Source: an uncultured bacterium (GTDB taxonomy: Bacteria > Bacillota_I > Bacilli_A > RFN20 > CAG-826). From it: DNA of 64,000 bases. Location of the stretch: positions 72,365-136,364 of the forward strand of contig CASGAB010000001.1 of the NCBI GenBank assembly GCA_949299395.1. The letters run 5' to 3'. The translations under genes were made by a program, and so were the position numbers. Numbering within the stretch: the stretch's first letter is position 1; each line of letters begins with the position of its first letter. Below are positions 1 through 9,462 of this stretch, in pieces. Under the pieces are notes generated by a model. The model was not told where the DNA came from. It searched no databases and saw nothing but the letters and a program-made list of their open reading frames with translations.

Positions 1-115
1 AGTTATATTCGTTTTTTCGAAAATAAATAATAAATGAGGCATTTCGTTTAAATTTTCTTAAAGATAAGATTTCTTTATATTCGAGATATTTTTTAATAGT
101 ATTTTTTTTCTTCAT
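1..115 (-). CDS. rnpA: Ribonuclease P protein component, N-terminal part (cut by window edge)
   Basis: Protein subunit of RNase P, which matures the 5' ends of tRNAs. Reading the minus strand from an ATG at 115 gives 38 codons beginning MKKKNTIKKYLEYKEIL and ending IIYFRKNEYN at the window edge. The pattern of basic N-terminus, an R..N.SF segment and IYF..N matches the start of RnpA. It lies 45 nt downstream of rpmH on the same strand, the usual rpmH-rnpA pair beside oriC. The C-terminal two thirds, including the RNR basic motif, are outside the window. Confidence 0.85.
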   Translation of the reverse strand, partial: MKKKNTIKKYLEYKEILSLRKFKRNASFIIYFRKNEYN

Positions 116-160
116 TTAATAAATAAAGATTTGGTTAAAATTTAACCTTTTTAATTTTAA

Positions 161-307
161 TTAGTTATATAAAGAAACAACTGATTGTTTTCTTCCTTTT
201 CTTCTTCTAGCTGCTAAAACCTTTCTTCCATTAGCAGTGGACATTCTTGCTCTAAAGCCATGTGTTCTCATTTTGTGTAATTTACTAGGTTGATAAGTTC
301 TTTTCAT
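161..307 (-). CDS. rpmH: 50S ribosomal protein L34
   Basis: Small basic protein of the large ribosomal subunit. The 48 codons start [10 protein letters not shown] and contain the L34 core [15 protein letters not shown] followed by an RRRKGRK tail. It is slightly longer than the usual 44 residues because of a C-terminal VVSLYN extension, and the normal KRKRKK stretch before HGF is replaced by HKMRT. An AAGGAG ribosome binding site lies about 8 nt before the ATG. It is transcribed away from the origin together with rnpA. Identification rests on the core motif and the gene order. Confidence 0.95.
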   Translation of the reverse strand: MKRTYQPSKLHKMRTHGFRARMSTANGRKVLAARRRKGRKQSVVSLYN

Positions 308-338
308 ATCGTTTTAATCTCCTTTTCAAGCATTAAAG

Positions 339-368
339 ATTATATATGTATATATACATATATGTCAA
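339..368 (-). promoter_or_regulatory. Sigma-A-type promoter of rpmH-rnpA
   Basis: On the minus strand a perfect TTGACA (368-363) is followed by an 18-nt spacer and a perfect TATAAT (344-339), about 30 nt before the rpmH start codon. The spacer is a near-perfect TA-rich palindrome (ATATATGTATATATACATAT), which may also help DNA melting at the origin. Confidence 0.8.
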
Positions 369-744
369 ATCAATTTCTAGATGTATAAAAATAGATAAAA
401 ATAGGAATATTGATAGATTCAATGATAATTTAAGTAAGTTATACATATAAACATTACTGTAGAAAACTAATTTTTAAGGGTGTTAATAATTGATATTATA
501 GTGATAAATATCGCTGATTTAGGTGTTGAAAATTAAAATAGTGTTGAAAACTTTAAACATTTTTAATTGTTGATAACATTTATCAATATGTTTTCCACAT
601 CTTTTCCACTAAATAAAATGTGGAAAACTATTAAAATACGATATATATCACTATATTAAATGTATCTAATTGTGGAAAACTTTTTTTAGTTAAAATTTTC
701 TTCTTTTTATTTATAAATTGAGTGTTAAAATTATAAAGAAATTT
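369..744. other. oriC: Replication origin region upstream of dnaA (oriC, left part)
   Basis: Gene-free, very AT-rich stretch between rpmH and dnaA. DnaA-box-like 9-mers on both strands: TGTTGAAAA at 524-532 and 542-550, TTTTCCACA at 591-599, TTTTCCACT at 602-610, TGTGGAAAA at 619-627 and 671-679. They differ from the E. coli TTATCCACA mainly at the third position. The cluster 591-679 is the densest. The gene order rnpA-rpmH-ori-dnaA-dnaN is the classical Gram-positive origin. Unwinding element and exact limits are not determined. Confidence 0.8.
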
Positions 745-2112
745 ATGGTAGATATTAGCAATTTAAATACTCAAAGAGAGATTCGGAAAAAGGTTTTGTT
801 GTCCATTGAAAAAAATAGTAAGTTCCCAAAAGGCGCCTCTGGTTTTTTCAAATCAACTTTTATTCACACCGTTGAAGGAAATAAGATAATTGTTGGTTGT
901 GATAGTGAATCTATTGCTAATATTTTAAAAAATAATTTTAAAGATTTATTTTTAACTAATGTTGCTAGTGTTACAGGAACTAATTTTGATATAGTTTTTG
1001 TTCCATTAAGTGAATTAAATACAAAATCTAAAGATATTATTATCAAAGAAAGTGAACCTTTATATTTTAAAGGTTGTTATTTAAATCCAGATTTTACATT
1101 TGAAAGATTTGTTGAAGGTCCTTGTAATAGAGAAGCTAGACAAGCCGGTATATTAGTCGGATCAAATTTAGGTAAAATGTATAATCCTTTTTATATTCAA
1201 GGTGATTCTGGGCTTGGAAAAACTCATCTTTTACATGCAATCGGACATTTTATTAGGGAAAATTTTCCCGAAAAGAAAGTTTTATGTATTTCTGCTCAAA
1301 ATTTCTTTGATGAATATATAAACTTTACTAAAAATGCAATTAACGATCTTAATTTAACTGATTATTTAAAGAACTTCGATGTTCTTTTGATTGACGATAT
1401 TCAACAATTAAAAGGTAAAGAAAAAACACTTGATTATTTCTTTGATATTTATACTTATTTTATCAATAATAATCGCCAAGTTGTTTTAACAAGTGATCGT
1501 CCTCAAAACGAATTAGTTGGTATTCCTGATAGATTAATTACAAGATTTTTACAAGGATTGACTGTTTCGATTTTAAAACCAGATTTTTCCACGTGTAAAC
1601 AAATATTATTGAAGAAAATCGAGTTCTCTCAACTAGATAATAACTTTATTACAGATGAAGCAATTGACTTTATAGCTGAGAATTATAGTGATTCAATTAG
1701 ACAACTTGAAGGCATTTTAACTCGTTTAACTTTCTATACAACTATCAATAATATTAAAGATCAGATAGATTTAAACGTAGTCTTCGATGCACTTAATATA
1801 AAAAACGTTAAGATTGACAAAAAGAAAAAGACTGATGCTTCTAAAATTTGTTCTACTGTTGCTGATTATTATTCTATTTCTATAGAACAGTTAACAGGTA
1901 CCGTTAGAAAGTATCAAGTAGCTCTTGCTAGACAAATCTCAATCTACTTAATTAGAACAATTTTGGATATTCCATATGCTGAAATTGGTAAATTATTCTC
2001 TAATAGAGATCATTCAACAATTATTCATTCGATTACTAAGGTTGAAGAAATGTTGAAAACTGATACTCAACTCATTTCAGTAATCGATACTTTAAAAGCT
2101 AAATTAATCTAA
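745..2112 (+). CDS. dnaA: Chromosomal replication initiator protein DnaA
   Basis: Binds DnaA boxes and melts oriC to load the replicative helicase. An AAA+ core carries Walker A GDSGLGKT (about residues 153-160) and Walker B LLIDDI (about 214-219). The C-terminal DNA-binding domain IV carries the signature DHSTIIHS near residue 422. The first about 80 residues resemble domain I (VEGNKIIVGC segment), and the linker domain II is short. I chose the ATG at 745. An in-frame TTG at 718 would add nine residues, and neither start has a clear ribosome binding site. DnaA-box-like 9-mers flank the gene on both sides, so autoregulation is likely. Confidence 0.95.
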   Translation: MVDISNLNTQREIRKKVLLSIEKNSKFPKGASGFFKSTFIHTVEGNKIIVGCDSESIANILKNNFKDLFLTNVASVTGTNFDIVFVPLSELNTKSKDIIIKESEPLYFKGCYLNPDFTFERFVEGPCNREARQAGILVGSNLGKMYNPFYIQGDSGLGKTHLLHAIGHFIRENFPEKKVLCISAQNFFDEYINFTKNAINDLNLTDYLKNFDVLLIDDIQQLKGKEKTLDYFFDIYTYFINNNRQVVLTSDRPQNELVGIPDRLITRFLQGLTVSILKPDFSTCKQILLKKIEFSQLDNNFITDEAIDFIAENYSDSIRQLEGILTRLTFYTTINNIKDQIDLNVVFDALNIKNVKIDKKKKTDASKICSTVADYYSISIEQLTGTVRKYQVALARQISIYLIRTILDIPYAEIGKLFSNRDHSTIIHSITKVEEMLKTDTQLISVIDTLKAKLI

Positions 2113-2233
2113 AATCATTTAAATTTTAAAGTTTTCCACACTTTCAACACTTTCCACACTACTTATTATTAATATATTAAATAAATAAAAAAGTTTATAA
2201 TGTATTAGTCAAAATTCTAGGAGATTTATTAAT
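2113..2233. other. DnaA-box cluster and dnaN promoter in the dnaA-dnaN gap
   Basis: TTTTCCACA at 2132-2140, TTTCAACAC at 2142-2150 and CTTTCCACA at 2150-2158 form a tight run of DnaA-box-like 9-mers just after dnaA. With the boxes upstream of dnaA this gives a bipartite origin as in Bacillus subtilis. A TATAAT at 2196-2201 is a plausible -10 for dnaN, whose AGGAG lies at about 2219-2223. Confidence 0.65.
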
Positions 2234-3355
2234 ATGAAATTTACAATTAATCGCGAAGAGTTTTTAAAAGGTTTATTAAATACTTCGAAAATCATTCAAG
2301 GTAAAAATTCTGATCCAATTTTAAACAATGTTAAATTAGATCTTTTTGAAGATAGATTAGAAATTACTGCTACAAATGGTGAAATTTCTATTAAAAGCAT
2401 CGTTTTAAAATATAAAGAAGATAAAACTTTAATTCGTGATTTAACTCCTGGAAGTATTTTAGTTAATGCAAAAATGTTAACTGAAATTATTAGAAGACTT
2501 GAAAGTGATGAAATTAGTTTTAATGTTGAAGATAACTCAACAGTAAAAATTCAAACTTTGAAATCAACTTTTAATCTCAATGTTATTCGTGCAGAAGAAT
2601 ATAGAGAGTTAGATTTTGAAGAAACTGGAGAAAAAATTACCTTATCAAGAAATGAATTTGTTTCATGTGTTGGTCAAACAACATTTGCAGCATCTACAAA
2701 AGACAATCGTCCTGTTTTACAATGTGTAAATATTGAATCAGATAATCAAAATGTTTATTTTACAGCTACAGATGGTGCAAGACTTGGTAGAAGAACTGTT
2801 GAATTAACATTAGAAAATAGATTTGCAGTTAATATTCTTGCTAAATCTTTAAGTGAAGTAGTTAAATCTTTAAATGAAGAAAAACAACTTGAAATTTATG
2901 TTTCTGAAATGAAAGTTTTATTTAAACTTGAAGACTCAATTATTACTTCAACAATCGTTTTAGGTGATTATCCAAATACAAGAAATATTATTCCTTATAC
3001 ATTCTACTATCGCTTAGAAGTTAATAGTAGTGAATTCTTAAAAACTCTTGATAGAATCGTACTTTTTTCAATCGATAGAGAAAATATTGTTAAGCTTACA
3101 ATGAGTGAAGAAGAGGTTACAATTTCTTCTAGATCAGCTCAAGTAGGTGATGCAAAAGAATCATTACAATTATTTAAATATAGTGGTGAAAGATTACAAA
3201 TTTCTTTCAATGTTGATTATGTTTCGAATGCTATCAGAGCATTAAAATCTGATGATGTAATATTAAGTTTCTTAGGTGAAATGAAACCATTTACTATCAC
3301 AAATAAAAATGATGATAAAGTAATTCAATTAATTACTCCAGTTAGAACATATTAA
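2234..3355 (+). CDS. dnaN: DNA polymerase III sliding clamp, beta subunit
   Basis: The ring-shaped beta clamp encircles DNA and tethers DNA polymerase III and repair proteins. The 373-residue product has the usual length and ends ITPVRTY, the family's typical C-terminus. The internal PVLQCVNIE and TDGARLGRR segments are characteristic of the clamp's repeated domains. The start codon is preceded by AGGAG at good spacing. It lies directly downstream of dnaA, as in nearly all Firmicutes. Confidence 0.96.
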   Translation: MKFTINREEFLKGLLNTSKIIQGKNSDPILNNVKLDLFEDRLEITATNGEISIKSIVLKYKEDKTLIRDLTPGSILVNAKMLTEIIRRLESDEISFNVEDNSTVKIQTLKSTFNLNVIRAEEYRELDFEETGEKITLSRNEFVSCVGQTTFAASTKDNRPVLQCVNIESDNQNVYFTATDGARLGRRTVELTLENRFAVNILAKSLSEVVKSLNEEKQLEIYVSEMKVLFKLEDSIITSTIVLGDYPNTRNIIPYTFYYRLEVNSSEFLKTLDRIVLFSIDRENIVKLTMSEEEVTISSRSAQVGDAKESLQLFKYSGERLQISFNVDYVSNAIRALKSDDVILSFLGEMKPFTITNKNDDKVIQLITPVRTY

Positions 3356-3392
3356 TTTACACGTGAAAACATTTTTATTTTCACGTGAAAAA
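3355..3392. promoter_or_regulatory. Paired CACGTG palindromes, candidate parS (ParB/Spo0J) site
   Basis: Immediately after dnaN there are two CACGTG cores, at 3360-3365 and 3382-3387. The second sits in TTTTCACGTGAAAA, matching the family parS consensus TGTTTCACGTGAAACA at 13 of 16 positions. The first matches mainly on its right half. parS sites typically cluster around oriC. No parA/parB gene is present in this window. Confidence 0.4.
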
Positions 3393-3469
3393 TATTTTTG
3401 TAAAAATAAACTTTTTTAATATTTCTTTATTAAATATTCTTTTTTACACGTTTAAAAAGTAGCATTTCA

Positions 3470-3495
3470 ACTTCCTTTAATATATAATATTAAAG
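3470..3495 (+). promoter_or_regulatory. Palindrome overlapping promoter -10 and RBS of rlbA
   Basis: CCTTTAATAT, three nucleotides, then ATATTAAAGG form a perfect 10-bp inverted repeat. A TATAAT -10 hexamer (3483-3488) lies inside it and the AAAGGAG ribosome binding site forms its right arm. A T-run follows, so it could also terminate dnaN transcripts. Dual use is inference. Confidence 0.4.
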
Positions 3496-3505
3496 GAGTT
3501 TTTTT

Positions 3506-3733
3506 ATGAATAAACTAAATCGTGTTCAAATTAAAATAGAAACTGATTTTATTACATTAGGTCAATTCCTAAAATTCGCTGATATTATTGATAGCGGATT
3601 TTTAGCAAAACCTTTTTTAAGCGAACACACTATTATTGTTAATGGTGAAAACGAAAATAGAAGAGGTAAAAAATTACATGAAGGCGATTTAATTGATATT
3701 GATAACTCAATGTTCTTTGAAATTACAAAATGA
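3506..3733 (+). CDS. rlbA: S4-domain RNA-binding protein RlbA/YaaA
   Basis: Small 75-residue protein made almost entirely of an S4 RNA-binding domain. The pattern ITLGQFLKFADIIDSG followed by IIVNGENENRRGKKLHEGD is the S4 alpha-L fold with the typical basic RRGKKL turn. Homologues (YaaA in B. subtilis) sit between dnaN and recF and are thought to act in ribosome biology. A strong AAAGGAG precedes the start. Its TGA stop overlaps the recF ATG by four nucleotides (ATGA), which indicates translational coupling. Confidence 0.88.
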   Translation: MNKLNRVQIKIETDFITLGQFLKFADIIDSGFLAKPFLSEHTIIVNGENENRRGKKLHEGDLIDIDNSMFFEITK

Positions 3734-4812
3734 TAATTGAAGATATTAAATTAACGAACTTTAGAAACTATAAAAATCTATCTGTTTCTTTCACAAAAGG
3801 TATGAATGTTTTTTACGGCGATAATGGAAGCGGTAAAACAAATCTAGCTGAAGCAATTTATTTCTTATCGTTATCAAAATCATTTAGAACAAATAATGAA
3901 TCTGACGTAATAAATATTGAAGAAAATAATCACGCATTAATAAACGCACATATCTCTAAAGGTAAAAATTATAAAAAAATTGATATTTATATTACAAAAG
4001 ATGGTAAAAAGATTTCTATTGATAATAAAAGTGTCAATAAAATCTCTACATTATCAAACGAAGTAAATGTTATTTATTTTTTACCAAAAGATGTAAATTT
4101 ATTTAAAGAATCACCAAAAGTGAGAAGAAATTTCTTTAATATTTCACTTTCTAAACAAAAAGAAGAATATTTAAAACTTCTAAATGATTACGAAAAAGTC
4201 TTAAAAAGCCGTAATGAATTATTAAAAGAAGATGAACCAGATTTAACTTTAATTGATGTATATAGTGATCAACTTATCACTTATAGTGAAAAGATTTATA
4301 AATATCGAAAAGAATACTTTGAAAATATTAATTCTTATCTTCCTGAACTCTATCAAAAGATTTCAATGAAGAAATCATCAATAAAATTAATTTATTTACC
4401 ATTTATTAACGATTTATCTTCATATAAGGAATTAGCTAATGAAAAGTATAAAGATGCTTTAGAAAACGATTTAAAGCTTAAAAGAACAACTATTGGAGTT
4501 CATTTAGAGGATTTCTATATCTTGTTGGATGGTAAAAACATTACTTTATATGGTTCTCAAGGACAAAATAGAATGGCTGTTCTTGCTTTAAAACTAGTTC
4601 CATATTTCTTAATTAAGGAGATAGAAAAGAAACCAATTATCATTTTAGATGATGTATTAAGTGAATTAGATGATAAAAACAAAATGAATCTACTTAATTT
4701 ATTATCAAATCTTGAACAAGTATTTATCACCTCAACTCAAAAAGTTGAATTAGAGAATATTAAAAACTACTTAATTAAAAACAACACAGTCTCAAAGGAG
4801 GAAAACTTATGA
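3730..4812 (+). CDS. recF: DNA replication/repair protein RecF
   Basis: SMC-like ATPase that helps load RecA at gaps and stalled forks. Walker A FYGDNGSGKTN lies near residues 29-39, the ABC-type signature YGSQGQNRM is in the C-terminal third, and Walker B reads PIIILDDVLSELDD. Length 360 residues is normal. Both ends overlap neighbours by four nucleotides, with rlbA upstream and gyrB downstream, so rlbA-recF-gyrB are translationally coupled in one operon. Confidence 0.95.
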   Translation: MIIEDIKLTNFRNYKNLSVSFTKGMNVFYGDNGSGKTNLAEAIYFLSLSKSFRTNNESDVINIEENNHALINAHISKGKNYKKIDIYITKDGKKISIDNKSVNKISTLSNEVNVIYFLPKDVNLFKESPKVRRNFFNISLSKQKEEYLKLLNDYEKVLKSRNELLKEDEPDLTLIDVYSDQLITYSEKIYKYRKEYFENINSYLPELYQKISMKKSSIKLIYLPFINDLSSYKELANEKYKDALENDLKLKRTTIGVHLEDFYILLDGKNITLYGSQGQNRMAVLALKLVPYFLIKEIEKKPIIILDDVLSELDDKNKMNLLNLLSNLEQVFITSTQKVELENIKNYLIKNNTVSKEENL

Positions 4813-6920
4813 GTGAAAAAGAAAAAGAAGTTATTTTAGACGAAGAAAATCAAAGTGAAGAAGAAGTTTTCACAATTTCTGAAGAAGAAGGCTTTTCTGA
4901 AACTGAAAAAACTTTAGATAAAAGAATTTCTAAAGACGTTATTTTAAATGTTGATGAAAAATCTTTAGAAAAAGGAAGTGAAAGCTATAGTGCTTCAAAT
5001 TTAACTGTTTTAGATGGTCTTGAAGCAGTTAGAATTCGTCCAGGTATGTATATTGGGTCAACTTCATCCACCGGTTTACATCACCTCGTTTGGGAAATTG
5101 TTGATAATGGTATTGATGAAGCTTTAGCAGGTTTTTGTGATACTATCGAAGTTAGTATCAATAGAGATGGGACTTTAACCGTTGAAGATAACGGTAGAGG
5201 TATTCCTGTTGATGAAGTTTCAAAAACTGGTTTAAGTGGTGTTGAAACAGTCTTTACTGTTTTGCATGCTGGTGGAAAATTTGGTGATAATGAAGGTTAT
5301 AAAGTTTCTGGTGGATTACATGGTGTTGGTGCATCAGTTGTTAATGCTTTATCTACCTTTTTAGAAGTTACTGTTTATAAAGATGGTGGAGAATATTTCA
5401 TCCGTTTTGAAGATGGTGGACATATTGTTAATCACCTTAAAATGGTTGGAAAAACCACAAAACATGGTACAAAAGTTACTTTCCAACCAGATCCATTAAT
5501 CTTTAATGAGACAGTCGAATTTAATTTTGAAACTATTAAAAATAGACTTAGACAAATGGCTTTCTTAAATAAGAAAGTTAGAATAAATTTAACCGATTAT
5601 AGAACTGATCCAGCTAAAACCGAATCATTCTATTATGAGGGTGGTATTAAAGAATACGTTCAATTCTTAAATAAAACATCAACTCCTTTAATTGATGAAA
5701 TTTTCTATTGTGAAGGTATTCAAAAATTCCAAGATATTAATGAAAAAGAAGAAACAATCGTTGTTGAAGTTGCTATGCAATATATTGATGGAGATAACAC
5801 CAATAATATTTATTCATTCTGTAATAACGTTTCTACTGGAAATGGTGGTACTCACGTAGATGGTTTTGGTCTTGCGATGACTAGAGTTTTAAATAACTAT
5901 GCACGTGATAACAATGTTTTAAAGAAAAATGATAAAGAAAACTTCAATTCAGAAGATTGGAAGAAAGGTTTAACCGCAATTATTTCAATTAAACACCCAA
6001 ATCCACAATATGAAGGTCAAACTAAAGGTAAATTAGGTAATCCTGAAGTTAAAAAGGTTGTTTCTAACGTTTTAGGTCAAGCTCTAGCTAGATTTTTAGA
6101 AGAAAATAAGAACAAAGCTTTATTAATCATGAGAAAGATTTATGAAGCTTATGAAAGAAGATTAAAAATTGAATCTTATAAAAAGAACTTAGAAAAGAAA
6201 AATGGTTTAGATTTAGCAACTTTACCTGGAAAATTAGCTGATTGTTCATCAAATAATCCTGAAGAATGTGAATTATTCATTGTTGAGGGTAATTCTGCTG
6301 GAGGTAGTGCTAAACAAGGTAGAGATCCTCGAATTCAAGCTATCTTACCTTTAAGAGGTAAAATTTTAAACGTTCAAAAAGCTCAAGAACACAAAATTAT
6401 GGATAATGCTGAAATTGGTAATATGATTACTGCAATCGGCGGTGGTTATGGTGAAAAATTTGATGTTACAAAGATTAGATATCATAAAATCGTTATCATG
6501 ACTGATGCTGATGTTGACGGTTCTCATATTAGAATTTTACTTTTAACATTCTTTAACAGATTCATGAGACCTTTAATTGAAAAAGGTTATGTTTATATTG
6601 CTCAACCTCCTCTATATAAAGTCGAATATAAAGGAAAAGCTTACTATGCATATAGTGATGAACAATTAAATGTTATAAGAACTCAACTTAATTTAAAGAG
6701 TGGTTATCCATTCCAAAGATATAAAGGTTTAGGTGAAATGGATGCTGATCAACTTGAAGAAACAACAATGAATCCAGCAGTTAGAAAAATGCTCCGTGTT
6801 ACTGTTGAAGATGCAATTATCGCTGATCAAATCTTTAACGATTTAATGGGTGAAGATGTTGCTCCAAGAACCGAATTTATTAGAGATAATGCTCAATTTG
6901 TTAAAAATCTTGATATTTAA
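4809..6920 (+). CDS. gyrB: DNA gyrase subunit B
   Basis: ATPase subunit of DNA gyrase, which introduces negative supercoils. The GHKL ATPase domain starts near residue 65 (VLDGLEAVRIRPGMYIGST), with GRGIPV and GGLHGVGASVVNAL following. The TOPRIM motif EGNSAGGSA and the C-terminal QRYKGLGEM are present. Unusually, about 50 residues rich in Glu/Asp precede the GHKL domain, where B. subtilis GyrB has only about 15. The ATG at 4809 has AAAGGAGG upstream, so the extension is probably translated. gyrA follows after 23 nt. Confidence 0.96.
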   Translation: MSEKEKEVILDEENQSEEEVFTISEEEGFSETEKTLDKRISKDVILNVDEKSLEKGSESYSASNLTVLDGLEAVRIRPGMYIGSTSSTGLHHLVWEIVDNGIDEALAGFCDTIEVSINRDGTLTVEDNGRGIPVDEVSKTGLSGVETVFTVLHAGGKFGDNEGYKVSGGLHGVGASVVNALSTFLEVTVYKDGGEYFIRFEDGGHIVNHLKMVGKTTKHGTKVTFQPDPLIFNETVEFNFETIKNRLRQMAFLNKKVRINLTDYRTDPAKTESFYYEGGIKEYVQFLNKTSTPLIDEIFYCEGIQKFQDINEKEETIVVEVAMQYIDGDNTNNIYSFCNNVSTGNGGTHVDGFGLAMTRVLNNYARDNNVLKKNDKENFNSEDWKKGLTAIISIKHPNPQYEGQTKGKLGNPEVKKVVSNVLGQALARFLEENKNKALLIMRKIYEAYERRLKIESYKKNLEKKNGLDLATLPGKLADCSSNNPEECELFIVEGNSAGGSAKQGRDPRIQAILPLRGKILNVQKAQEHKIMDNAEIGNMITAIGGGYGEKFDVTKIRYHKIVIMTDADVDGSHIRILLLTFFNRFMRPLIEKGYVYIAQPPLYKVEYKGKAYYAYSDEQLNVIRTQLNLKSGYPFQRYKGLGEMDADQLEETTMNPAVRKMLRVTVEDAIIADQIFNDLMGEDVAPRTEFIRDNAQFVKNLDI

Positions 6921-6943
6921 TCGAGGAAAAGAGGTAAAAATTT

Positions 6944-9460
6944 ATGGCAGATGAAAATAAATTAGAAATTGAAAGTGGTATTGTTCCATCATTAAAAGAT
7001 GCTGAAATTGTCGATGAAGTAAAGTCCTCATTCCTTGATTATGCGATGAGTGTCATTATTTCTCGTGCTCTTCCTGATGTAAGAGATGGTTTAAAACCAG
7101 TTACTAGAAGAATCATTTACTGTATGGATGAAAGTGGATTTACTCCAGATAAGCCATTTGTTAAATGTGCTAAGGTTGTTGGTGATGTTATGGGTAAATA
7201 TCACCCACACGGCGACTCATCAATTTATATGGCAATGGTTCGTTTAGCTCAAGATTTTTCGATGAGATATACACTTGTTGATGGTCATGGTAACTTCGGT
7301 ACAATGGATGGAGATGATCCAGCTGCATATAGATATACTGAAGCTAGACTTGATAAGTTGGCTTTAGAAATGGTTAGAGATATTAATCTTAATACAGTCG
7401 ATTTTATCCCTAATTATGATGGCAATTTAGAAGAACCTACCGTTTTACCTTCACATTTTCCAAACCTTTTAGTTAATGGTAGTGATGGTATTGCTGTTGG
7501 TATGGCTACAAAAATGCCTCCACACAACTTAAAAGAAGTTATTAGTGGTTTACAAGCTTACGCAAAAAATCCTGATATTACTGTTGAAGAATTAATGACT
7601 TATATCAAAGGGCCTGATTTTCCAACAGGTGGTATTGTTTATGGACTTAATGGAATTAGGGAATATTTTGCAACAGGTAGAGGAAGTTTTATTTTAAGAT
7701 CTAAAACTCAAATTATTGAAGAAAGTAATGGTAAAAGCAAGATTATCGTTACTGAAATTCCATATCAAACCAATAAAGCAAGCATTGTCGCTAAAGTTGG
7801 CGAACTTTATAGAGAAAAGAAAATTGAAGGTATTACATCAATTAAAGACTTCTCAAAAGCAAATGTTCATATTGAAATTGAATGTAAAAAAGATGCTGTA
7901 CCATCGGTTGTTTTAAATCAATTATTTAAAAATACTCAACTTGAAACTTCATATGGCGTTATTAATCTTGCAATTGTTAATGGCGTTCCAAAAGTTTTAA
8001 GTTTAAAAGAATTATTACAAAATTATTTAGATTTCCAAATCGAAGTTGTTAGAAGAAGAACAAATTTCTTACTTGAAAAAGACGAAAGAAGAAAACATAT
8101 TATCGACGGTTTATTAGTTTGTAGAGATAACATCGATGAAATTGTTCAAATGGTTAAAGAAAGTGAAAATAACCAAGACTTTGTTCAAAAAGCAATTGCT
8201 TCTAGATTCCAATTTAGTGAAGTTCAAGCTAATGCAATTATCACTTTACAACTTGGAAGATTAACTCATTTAGAAAACACAAGACTTTTAAATGAAAAAG
8301 CACAATTAGAAAAAAATATTGAAAATTATCACTTTATTTTATCTTCACGTGAAAACATGCAAGACGTTGTTTTAAATGAATTAGAAGAAATTAAAACTAA
8401 ATTTGGTGATGATAGAAAAACTGTTATTTCTAACGAATTAATTTCTATTGAGGACGAAGATTTAATTCCTGAAGAAGATATTGTTATTACATTAACTCAA
8501 AAAGGTTATATCAAAAGAATGCTTCCAACTGAGTTTAGAGCTCAAAGAAGAGGCGGTAAAGGTATTAAAGGTATGACAACTTACGATGATGATGAAGTTG
8601 ATAAACTCGTTTATAGTAAAACTCATACTGATATTCTCTTCTTCTCAAATTTTGGAAGAATTTATAGAAAAAGAGGCTATGAAATTGCAGAAGGCAGCCG
8701 TATTGCAAAAGGAAATCATATCGGAAACCTTTTAAATTTAGATAAAGATGAAAAGATTGTTTCAATTATTTCTGCAGATGATTATGAAAATAAATACTTA
8801 TTCTTTGCAACAAGAAAAGGTTTAGTTAAACGTGTTAAATTAGAAGAATTTATAAGAATTAATTCTAATGGTAAATATGCTATTAAATTTAATGATGAAG
8901 ACAATTTACTTGATGTAAAAGTTACTGACGGTAATACAAAAGTCCTCTTAGCTAGTGATGAAGGTCAACTTGCAATGTTTGATGAATCACAAGTTAGAGC
9001 AATGGGAAGAACTGCTAAAGGTGTTGGCGGTATGAAACTTGGAAAAGCAAAACTTGTTTCACTTGCTACATCTCAAGAAGGTCATTTAGTTTTCGTTATT
9101 AGTGAAAACGGTTTAGGTAAATTATCAGAAATTTATACTTATAGACAAACAAACCGTAATTCAAAAGGTGTTAAAACTATCAAAATTACTGCAAAAACAG
9201 GAAAATTATGTGCTATGAAAGTTGTTAATGGTGATGAAGACTATCTAGCTATTACAAATAGCGGAATTATTATTCGTTCACCATTAGAAGGCGTTAGAAT
9301 TTGTGGTAGAAATTCTCAAGGTGTTATCTTAATGAATATGAAAAATGAAAATGATCATATTTCATCAATTACTATTCTTCCTCATGAAGAGCCAGAAGAA
9401 GAAAATGTAGAAGAAAACGCTACTACTGAAACCGAAACAGTTAAGGAAGAAGCAAAATAA
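6944..9460 (+). CDS. gyrA: DNA gyrase subunit A
   Basis: Breakage-reunion subunit of gyrase. The N-terminal winged-helix domain contains the catalytic tyrosine in [10 protein letters not shown] (Tyr131). The GyrA-box QRRGGKG in the C-terminal beta-pinwheel identifies it as gyrase rather than topoisomerase IV. The last 30 residues form an acidic tail. In the quinolone-determining region [12 protein letters not shown], the position normally Asp or Glu (E. coli Asp87) is Met96, while the serine (E. coli Ser83) is kept as Ser92. It forms one transcription unit with gyrB. Confidence 0.96.
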   Translation: MADENKLEIESGIVPSLKDAEIVDEVKSSFLDYAMSVIISRALPDVRDGLKPVTRRIIYCMDESGFTPDKPFVKCAKVVGDVMGKYHPHGDSSIYMAMVRLAQDFSMRYTLVDGHGNFGTMDGDDPAAYRYTEARLDKLALEMVRDINLNTVDFIPNYDGNLEEPTVLPSHFPNLLVNGSDGIAVGMATKMPPHNLKEVISGLQAYAKNPDITVEELMTYIKGPDFPTGGIVYGLNGIREYFATGRGSFILRSKTQIIEESNGKSKIIVTEIPYQTNKASIVAKVGELYREKKIEGITSIKDFSKANVHIEIECKKDAVPSVVLNQLFKNTQLETSYGVINLAIVNGVPKVLSLKELLQNYLDFQIEVVRRRTNFLLEKDERRKHIIDGLLVCRDNIDEIVQMVKESENNQDFVQKAIASRFQFSEVQANAIITLQLGRLTHLENTRLLNEKAQLEKNIENYHFILSSRENMQDVVLNELEEIKTKFGDDRKTVISNELISIEDEDLIPEEDIVITLTQKGYIKRMLPTEFRAQRRGGKGIKGMTTYDDDEVDKLVYSKTHTDILFFSNFGRIYRKRGYEIAEGSRIAKGNHIGNLLNLDKDEKIVSIISADDYENKYLFFATRKGLVKRVKLEEFIRINSNGKYAIKFNDEDNLLDVKVTDGNTKVLLASDEGQLAMFDESQVRAMGRTAKGVGGMKLGKAKLVSLATSQEGHLVFVISENGLGKLSEIYTYRQTNRNSKGVKTIKITAKTGKLCAMKVVNGDEDYLAITNSGIIIRSPLEGVRICGRNSQGVILMNMKNENDHISSITILPHEEPEEENVEENATTETETVKEEAK

Positions 9461-9462
9461 TA

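Noticed and set aside
2132-2158. Short repeated CACTTTC-like words after dnaA as a CRISPR-like or iteron array
   Set aside because: They match DnaA boxes and lie in the standard dnaA-dnaN gap; there are no spacers of equal length.
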